A stretch of 64,000 nt of DNA from Microthrixaceae bacterium. GTDB taxonomy: Bacteria > Actinomycetota > Acidimicrobiia > Acidimicrobiales > Microtrichaceae. Below are positions 59,055 through 64,000 of the stretch, in pieces; positions within the stretch are counted from its first letter, which is position 1; each line of letters begins with the position of its first letter. The stretch spans positions 62,001 to 126,000 of the forward strand of contig JAMLGJ010000004.1 of assembly GCA_023958095.1 (NCBI GenBank). Direction: 5' to 3'. The position numbers and the translations under genes are program-made. The notes beneath the pieces were generated by a model. It was not told where the DNA came from. It saw only the letters and a program-made list of their open reading frames with translations, and did no database searches.

Positions 59055-60593
59055 ATGATTAGGTCAAGAACCACCAGAGGCCCGGCCGGAACGTTCCTGG
59101 CCCTGCTGGGCGCGCTGGCGCTCGTGGCGGCGGCGTGCGGCGGCTCCGACGGGAACGGTTCCTCCGGGGGCTCCGGTGGCACCGAGGTGTCCGCCAGCGA
59201 CTGCCCCGTGGATGCGCTCGAGGACGCCGACGGACCGGTCGAGATCACCGTGTGGCACGCGGTGCTGGGTCTCACCGCCGACACCGTCGAACAGTTCGCC
59301 GAGGAGTACAACGCCTCCCAGGACAAGGTGAAGGTGACCGTCGAGTCCCAGGGCGCCAGCTACGAGGAACAGCAGACGAAGTTCTTCGCGGCCCTGCGCG
59401 ACCCCTCGACCCTGCCCACGATCATGCTCGCCGAGGACACCAACACGCAGTCGATGATCGACTCCCAGGCCGCGATCCCTGCATCGTCGTGCATCGAGGC
59501 GGACCCCGATGCGGGCGAGATCTACGACACGCTCATGCCGGCGGTCGCCAAGGGCTACACCGTGGAGGACGTCCAGTGGCCCGCAGCGTTCGGGGTCTCC
59601 ACCCCGGTGCTGTACTACAACAAGTCACACTTCGCCGCCGCCGGGCTCGACCCGGAATCGCCTCCGGGCACCCTCGCCGAGGTCCGTGAGGCGGCACAGT
59701 CCATCGCCGACGCGAAGGCGGCCGGCAGGATCACCCAGTCCGACGGCTCACCGGTTCCGGACGGTCCCCCGTTCGTGTACCGGGCCGATGCCTGGTGGCT
59801 GGAGAACCTCGCCAGCACCAACGGCGACGCGATGGTCAACCAGAACAACGGACGTGACGGCCTCGCAACCGAGTCCGAACTGCTCAACGACACGACGACC
59901 GAGTGGACCGAGTGGCTGGAAGGCATGAAGGACGCCGGGCTCCAGAAGACGGTGGCCTACTCCGCGACCTTCGATGCATACCTGTCGATGGCCACCCAGA
60001 GCTCCTCGATGCTGATCGAGACCTCCACGGCGGCCACCACCGTCGACGCCCTCATCACGGGTTCGCTCAAGGCCGAGGACATCGGCGCCGACGCCGGCAC
60101 GGACCTGTCGGGGCTCGCGTTCCCCGACCTGGACGTGGGTGTGGGCCAGCTGCCGGGCATCGAGGGCGCCGGCAGCGGCCAGATCGGCGGCAACGCCTGG
60201 TACCTGATCGGAGCGGGACGCTCGCCCGAGCAGATCGCTGCCGCCTGGGACTACCTGAAGTGGGTCAACGAGACCCCACAGCAGGTCCTGTGGACCACCC
60301 AGGGTGGCTACCTGCCGGTCTTCTCCAACGCGGAGGAGGCCCCCGAGATGCAGGCCTACTTCTCCGACACCCGCCCCGGCAGCTGGTCGGCCACGGCCCT
60401 GGAGAGCCTCAAGAACGTGAACCCGGACTTCCCGGGTCCGGTGATCGGACCGTTCAAGGAGTTCCGCACCGCTGTTCGCGCAGCCCTGGAGGAGTCCCTC
60501 ATCGGTGACGCCCCCATGGACGAGACGTTCGCGGCGGCCAACGAGGAGTTCCAGGCAGCCCTCGACACCTACGCCGAGGAGGTCGGCGGCTGA
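59055..60593 (+). CDS. ABC transporter substrate-binding lipoprotein (family 1, UgpB-like)
   Basis: A 512-residue periplasmic-type binding lipoprotein. Signal peptide with lipobox ALVAAACGGS, then a Gly/Ser linker, then VEITVWHAVLGLTADTVEQFAEEYN, which matches the UgpB start (T-x-WH). VLYYNKSHFAAAGLDPE and GGNAWYLIGAG follow. Longer than E. coli UgpB by about 70 residues. The ligand could be glycerol-3-phosphate or a sugar. GAGGTGACG upstream of the ATG is the ribosome site; 74 C/A-rich bases separate it from the permease gene. Confidence 0.9.
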   Translation: MIRSRTTRGPAGTFLALLGALALVAAACGGSDGNGSSGGSGGTEVSASDCPVDALEDADGPVEITVWHAVLGLTADTVEQFAEEYNASQDKVKVTVESQGASYEEQQTKFFAALRDPSTLPTIMLAEDTNTQSMIDSQAAIPASSCIEADPDAGEIYDTLMPAVAKGYTVEDVQWPAAFGVSTPVLYYNKSHFAAAGLDPESPPGTLAEVREAAQSIADAKAAGRITQSDGSPVPDGPPFVYRADAWWLENLASTNGDAMVNQNNGRDGLATESELLNDTTTEWTEWLEGMKDAGLQKTVAYSATFDAYLSMATQSSSMLIETSTAATTVDALITGSLKAEDIGADAGTDLSGLAFPDLDVGVGQLPGIEGAGSGQIGGNAWYLIGAGRSPEQIAAAWDYLKWVNETPQQVLWTTQGGYLPVFSNAEEAPEMQAYFSDTRPGSWSATALESLKNVNPDFPGPVIGPFKEFRTAVRAALEESLIGDAPMDETFAAANEEFQAALDTYAEEVGG

Positions 60594-60594
60594 T

Positions 60595-60626
60595 CCCGGA
60601 CACAGCCGGGTGCGGGCCGCGGCCCG
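60595..60626. terminator. Possible terminator between convergent genes
   Basis: CCCGG / CCGGG (60595-60610) followed by the palindrome CGGGCCGCGGCCCG (60613-60626). Between the binding-protein gene and dprE1. No T-tract. Confidence 0.3.
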
Positions 60627-60629
60627 AAC

Positions 60630-61994
60630 TCAGCTGAGCGAGAGCCGGCGGGCGAGGTCACTGTGGATCCGCCCCGCCGGGTCGAGCTTGGAACGCACCT
60701 CGCGCCACTGCTCGAGGCGCGGGTACATGAGGGGTATCAGCTCGGGACGCACGCGGCTGTCCTTGGCCAGGTAGATGCGGCCACCGGCATCCACAACCGC
60801 TTCGTCCAGTTCGTCCAGCAGCGGACCCAGACCCGGGGTGACGGGCATGTCCAGGGCGAGCGTCCAACCCCGGATCGGGAACGACAGGTGACCGCCGTTG
60901 CGGTCCCCCATGCGCTTCAGCACCGCCAGGAACGACGAGATCCCCGCCCCCGAGAGGCGGCCCACCGCGTTGCGGATCACCTCGTGGCCCTCGTCGGGCA
61001 CCACGCACTGCCACTGCAGGAACCCGCGCTTGCCGTAGATCCGGTTCCACTCGGCGATCATGTCGAGGGGGTGGAAGAACGCCTCGATGCTCATCAGCGC
61101 GTCGCGCCTGCTCGCGGGGGCCTTGCGGAACCACAGCTCGTTGAACGCCATGATCGTCGCCCGGTTGAGCAGCCCCGATGGCACGATGTCGGGCGGCGAG
61201 GGAAGCTGCGAGGTGGCGAACTCCAGGGGCTGCCGGATTCCCTCCGCCGTCACCTCCTCCTCCGTGGCGAACGATCCACGGTCGAGCACCGAGCGGCCCA
61301 TCGAGGCTCCCCGGGCGAGGAGGTCGATCCATGCCACCGAGTAGTCGTAGCGGTCGTCACCCTCGACCATGAGTGCCATGACGGCATCGAGGTCGTCCGC
61401 CCGGTCGGTGTCGACGCGCAAGCGGCTCGAGGTGATCGGCTTCATGCGGATGGTCGCCTCGAGGACCACTCCGGTGAGACCCATGCCCCCGGCGGTCGCC
61501 CAGAACTCCTCGGGGTGCTCCGTCGGGGTGAGTGTGCGGATGTCGCCGTTGCCGTCCAGCAGGCGCATCGACTCCACGTGGTTGCAGAACGAGCCTGCGC
61601 GATGGTGGTTCTTGCCGTGGATGTCGGCTGCGATGGCCCCTCCGACGGTGACCATCCGGGTACCGGGGGTGACCGGCACGAACAACCCGAGGGGCACCAG
61701 GCGTTCCATCAGCTCGTGCAGGCTCGTGCCCGCCCGGGCGGTCACCCGCGCCCCGGGCAGGTCGATGTCCACGATGCCGCTGTTGGCCGGGCCGTCCAGC
61801 ACCACACCGCCGGCGTTCTGTGCGCAGTCCCCGTAGCCACGCCCCAGGCCCCGGGCGACGAGTCCCCGCGAGCCCACCGAGGCCACCGCGTCGGCCGCCT
61901 CGGCATCGGTGTGCGCTTCCACGAGGTGCGCCGCGCTGGGCGCGGTGCGGCCCCATCCGCTCAGGAGTCGTGTCGCGTCGCTCACGGGTGGCAT
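60630..61994 (-). CDS. dprE1: Decaprenylphosphoryl-beta-D-ribose 2'-oxidase-like (DprE1)
   Basis: A 454-residue FAD enzyme of the VAO/BVMO fold. FAD-binding GLGRGYGDCAQNAGG and GGAIAADIHGKNHHRAGSF are visible, with AGGMGLTGVVLEA. C-terminal parts KDSRVRPE and HSDLARRLSLS align with mycobacterial DprE1. It oxidises DPR to DPX on the way to decaprenyl-phosphoryl-arabinose for cell-wall arabinan. The residue equivalent to the benzothiazinone-reactive Cys is A380 (GWTLALDM). Start options are ATG 61994 and GTG 62012 or 61985. No dprE2 is adjacent. Confidence 0.88.
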   Translation of the reverse strand: MPPVSDATRLLSGWGRTAPSAAHLVEAHTDAEAADAVASVGSRGLVARGLGRGYGDCAQNAGGVVLDGPANSGIVDIDLPGARVTARAGTSLHELMERLVPLGLFVPVTPGTRMVTVGGAIAADIHGKNHHRAGSFCNHVESMRLLDGNGDIRTLTPTEHPEEFWATAGGMGLTGVVLEATIRMKPITSSRLRVDTDRADDLDAVMALMVEGDDRYDYSVAWIDLLARGASMGRSVLDRGSFATEEEVTAEGIRQPLEFATSQLPSPPDIVPSGLLNRATIMAFNELWFRKAPASRRDALMSIEAFFHPLDMIAEWNRIYGKRGFLQWQCVVPDEGHEVIRNAVGRLSGAGISSFLAVLKRMGDRNGGHLSFPIRGWTLALDMPVTPGLGPLLDELDEAVVDAGGRIYLAKDSRVRPELIPLMYPRLEQWREVRSKLDPAGRIHSDLARRLSLS

Positions 61995-61998
61995 TCCA

Positions 61999-62964
61999 TC
62001 ACGCGTAGACACCGATCGCTATGCATGCCACCAGCAGCACTCCCATCAGCTGCATCTGGCGGTCGTGCAGGATCACGTCCTCCGGTGCCGCTCCCTCCCC
62101 CTTGTCCACCAACAACGCATAGCGGAGCACCGCTATCACCATCGGGATGATCGAGAGCTGTGCCCAGGGAGTGGCGACGGTGGTCACCTCGGCATCGCCG
62201 GAGCCCGCCTCCACGGCCCACATGCAGTAGCTGATCACGGTTCCCGAAGCCGCCACCGTCTGGGCCAGACCCAGGTAGCGCTCGCTGTACTCCCCGAGCG
62301 TCGCGCGCAGCTCCGAGGCCCTGTCACCCAGCTCCACTGCCTCGGCATGGCGCTTCGCGGAGGCGATGAACAGCGACCCGAACAGCGAGATCAACAGGAA
62401 CCAGTCCGACACGTCGACACCTGCGGCGAAGGCACCACCCAGCAGCCGCAGGATGAACCCGGCGGACAGGATGACCAGGTCGAGCACGACGACCTGCTTC
62501 AACCAGAAGGAGTACGCGGTCGTGAGCACTGCGTAGCCCGCCACCACCCCCGCGAGCGCCCAGTTGGGCGACGACAGGTCTCCGTGGTTGAACAGCGCGA
62601 GCAGGACCCCGCCGGTGAACATGGTCGCCGCGGCGACCACGGCGACCCCCATGGGCACCACGCCGGCGGCGATGGGCCGGTACCGCTTCTTGGGATGTGC
62701 CCTGTCCGATTCGACATCCAGGATGTCGTTGACGATGTAGGTCGCCGACGACACGAGGCAGAAGGCAACGAACGCGGCAACGGTGATCCGCAGGTAGTAG
62801 GTGGATTCGAGGGGATTCAGCACCCCGGCGGCGGCGGGCGCCACGAACACCAGCACGTTCTTGGCCCACTGCTTGGGGCGCGACTCCCTGAGGAGTCCGT
62901 GCAGGAGCGACTCCTGTGCTGGGTCAGGGCGTTGGTCACGCTCACTGGTGCTGGGCTGGGTCAC
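61999..62964 (-). CDS. ubiA: UbiA-family decaprenyl-phosphate phosphoribosyltransferase
   Basis: A 321-residue membrane prenyltransferase with about nine helices. Metal/substrate motifs are ATYIVNDILDVESDRAHPKKRYRPIA (NDxxDxxxD) and the second acidic motif near the SAKRHAEAVELGD loop. In mycobacteria this protein (Rv3806c) attaches PRPP ribose-5-phosphate to decaprenyl phosphate, the step before DprE1. The neighbouring dprE1 supports the assignment. GTG start overlaps the stop of the upstream threonylcarbamoyl-AMP synthase gene (GTGA). Confidence 0.9.
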   Translation of the reverse strand: MTQPSTSERDQRPDPAQESLLHGLLRESRPKQWAKNVLVFVAPAAAGVLNPLESTYYLRITVAAFVAFCLVSSATYIVNDILDVESDRAHPKKRYRPIAAGVVPMGVAVVAAATMFTGGVLLALFNHGDLSSPNWALAGVVAGYAVLTTAYSFWLKQVVVLDLVILSAGFILRLLGGAFAAGVDVSDWFLLISLFGSLFIASAKRHAEAVELGDRASELRATLGEYSERYLGLAQTVAASGTVISYCMWAVEAGSGDAEVTTVATPWAQLSIIPMVIAVLRYALLVDKGEGAAPEDVILHDRQMQLMGVLLVACIAIGVYA

Positions 62965-64000
62965 CTCTGGTCGGTCCTCGCAGTGGGGGCATCTAGGGGC
63001 ACTCCGATGCGCTCCAGTATGCCGTCGATGGTCTCGATGTCCGCATTGTGCTGGAGGTGCCCGTGGGCGGCACGAAGCAGTCGATCGTTGACCGCCCGAC
63101 CCAGTCCCTCGGGGGGAAGCGCCGAGACCACGGCGGCGTCCACCCGGGTACCGCCGGTCGGTGGTTCGTCGAGACCCCGCAGCAACGAGTAGAGGCCGCG
63201 TGCTGCCTCGGTGGCCTCCGGCAGGGGCAGCTCCACGGCGCGCAGGCCCCGGGAGCGCAGCCCGGCGGCGACCGCAGCCGCCAGCCCGGGTGTGTCGACG
63301 GTGAACACGACCGGGACCTCGGGGGCGTAGTGGGAGACGGAGGTGCCCGGTGAGTGAGCAGCGACTCCCGGGTCCACCGAGGCACTGCCGAGGTCCTCCA
63401 GGGTGCCGGGGGGAAGCACCGCCACGAGGTCCTCCAGGGGTACTCCGCCGGGGCGCAGCAGGCGCACCGATCCGGGTGGGCAGCCGGCCGCCTCGCCCAC
63501 CCCGACCACGGTCGACTCCACCCCCAGTGGGGTCGACCCTCCGTCGAGCACACAGCGGATCCGCCCTCCCAGCTCGGCCAGCACGTGCTGCGCGGAGGTG
63601 GGGCTGACCCGTCCGAAACGGTTCGCCGACGGGGCCGCCACCGGCACCCCGGCCGTCCGCAGCAACTCCAGGGCGACGTCGTGGGCCGGACAGCGCAGGC
63701 CAACGGTCTGCGTGGGCGACACCGCTGTGGCGAGACGGGGGCCCGGCCCCTCCACATCCGACTTGGGCACCACCACGGTGAGCGGTCCGGGCCAGAACGC
63801 TTCGACGAGCATCCGTGCCAGTCCCCCATCGGTGTCCAGGTCACCCAGTGCTTCGGCCGACCCGACCCCCGCCACGTGGACGATGAGTGGATCCGTCGAG
63901 GGCCGGCCCTTGGCCCGGAACACCGCGCCCACCGCTTCCTCGTCGAACGCGCACGCCCCGAGTCCGTAGACGGTCTCGGTCGGGAACGCCACCAGCTCGC
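62961..64000 (-). CDS. Threonylcarbamoyl-AMP synthase, Sua5/YrdC family (5' end missing)
   Basis: The gene runs off the right edge; about 346 codons are present. The YrdC core begins at the window edge with ELVAFPTETVYGLGA and continues through KGRPSTDPLIVHV, WPGPLTVVV and CPAHDVALELL, with PVAAPSANRFGRVSPT. A C-terminal Sua5 domain follows (SVSHYAPEVPV). It makes L-threonylcarbamoyl-AMP for t6A37 in tRNA. The Sua5-length form is typical. Its stop overlaps ubiA by four bases, so an essential tRNA gene heads the cell-wall operon. Confidence 0.93.
   Translation of the reverse strand, partial: ELVAFPTETVYGLGACAFDEEAVGAVFRAKGRPSTDPLIVHVAGVGSAEALGDLDTDGGLARMLVEAFWPGPLTVVVPKSDVEGPGPRLATAVSPTQTVGLRCPAHDVALELLRTAGVPVAAPSANRFGRVSPTSAQHVLAELGGRIRCVLDGGSTPLGVESTVVGVGEAAGCPPGSVRLLRPGGVPLEDLVAVLPPGTLEDLGSASVDPGVAAHSPGTSVSHYAPEVPVVFTVDTPGLAAAVAAGLRSRGLRAVELPLPEATEAARGLYSLLRGLDEPPTGGTRVDAAVVSALPPEGLGRAVNDRLLRAAHGHLQHNADIETIDGILERIGVPLDAPTARTDQR

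Overview
The window is about 64 kb of very GC-rich (roughly 70%) chromosomal DNA. The gene content points to an actinobacterium, most likely of the class Acidimicrobiia. The evidence is F420 chemistry (a CofC/FbiD guanylyltransferase and two luciferase-like F420 oxidoreductases), a mycothiol-conjugate amidase (Mca), a DprE1/UbiA decaprenyl-phosphoryl-arabinose pair, an actinobacterial DnaE2/ImuA'/ImuB mutasome and many acyl-CoA enzymes. I saw no phage, transposase, CRISPR array, rRNA or tRNA. No gap between genes exceeds about 225 bases, so this looks like core genome.

Layout. 1-8.8 kb: the 3' end of a glutaryl-CoA dehydrogenase-like gene, a small unknown, an alpha/beta hydrolase, a Cas4/RecB-like Fe-S nuclease, a PAP2 phosphatase, a wax-ester synthase/DGAT, an LLM oxidoreductase, an SDR, a MUG-type DNA glycosylase with an extra N-terminal domain, and a DUF7064-like protein. 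8.8-12.1 kb: pta-ackA. 12.2-19.4 kb: a Cys-rich mini-protein, an acyl-CoA synthetase, an LLM oxidoreductase, a thioesterase, an amidase, a small basic protein, a thiolase and a secreted SNase. 19.4-29.9 kb: a ChbG/HpnK-type deacetylase and Mca, NfeD plus an SPFH protein, a tandem PhoU/TrkA-C protein, a Bax-inhibitor-like membrane protein, an M15 peptidase, AIM24, a Na+/H+ antiporter and an AhpD-like protein. 29.9-43.8 kb: dnaE2, cytochrome c, an M3 peptidase, a PAS-GGDEF-EAL protein, a two-component system, imuB-imuA', an Nfu_N-like protein and a small membrane protein. 44-56 kb: an acyl-CoA dehydrogenase, rnhB-cutA, a P450, a large unknown, gpsA facing cofC plus a PIG-L deacetylase, a PknH-like sensor domain, metG and a 3'-5' exonuclease. 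56-64 kb: a carbohydrate-type ABC importer (ATPase, two permeases, binding protein), then dprE1, ubiA and the 5'-truncated threonylcarbamoyl-AMP synthase gene.

Regulation is unusually readable. More than twenty genes have a -10-like hexamer (T/C)ANNNT placed 6-8 bases before the start codon and no Shine-Dalgarno, which is the signature of leaderless transcripts. This fixes many start codons and supports several small genes. Two near-perfect LexA boxes (TCGAAC-N4-GTTCGA) sit over or next to the promoters of dnaE2 and imuA', so the mutasome is split into two SOS units about 7 kb apart. Other likely operators are a 22-bp palindrome before the acyl-CoA dehydrogenase and a 7-bp-arm inverted repeat before the Cys-rich mini-protein.

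I did not find a wholly new multi-gene system. The most interesting signals are the leaderless promoter grammar, the split SOS mutasome, a 12-codon leaderless ORF coupled to the ABC ATPase, the glycosylase fusion, and a DprE1 with alanine at the benzothiazinone-target cysteine position.
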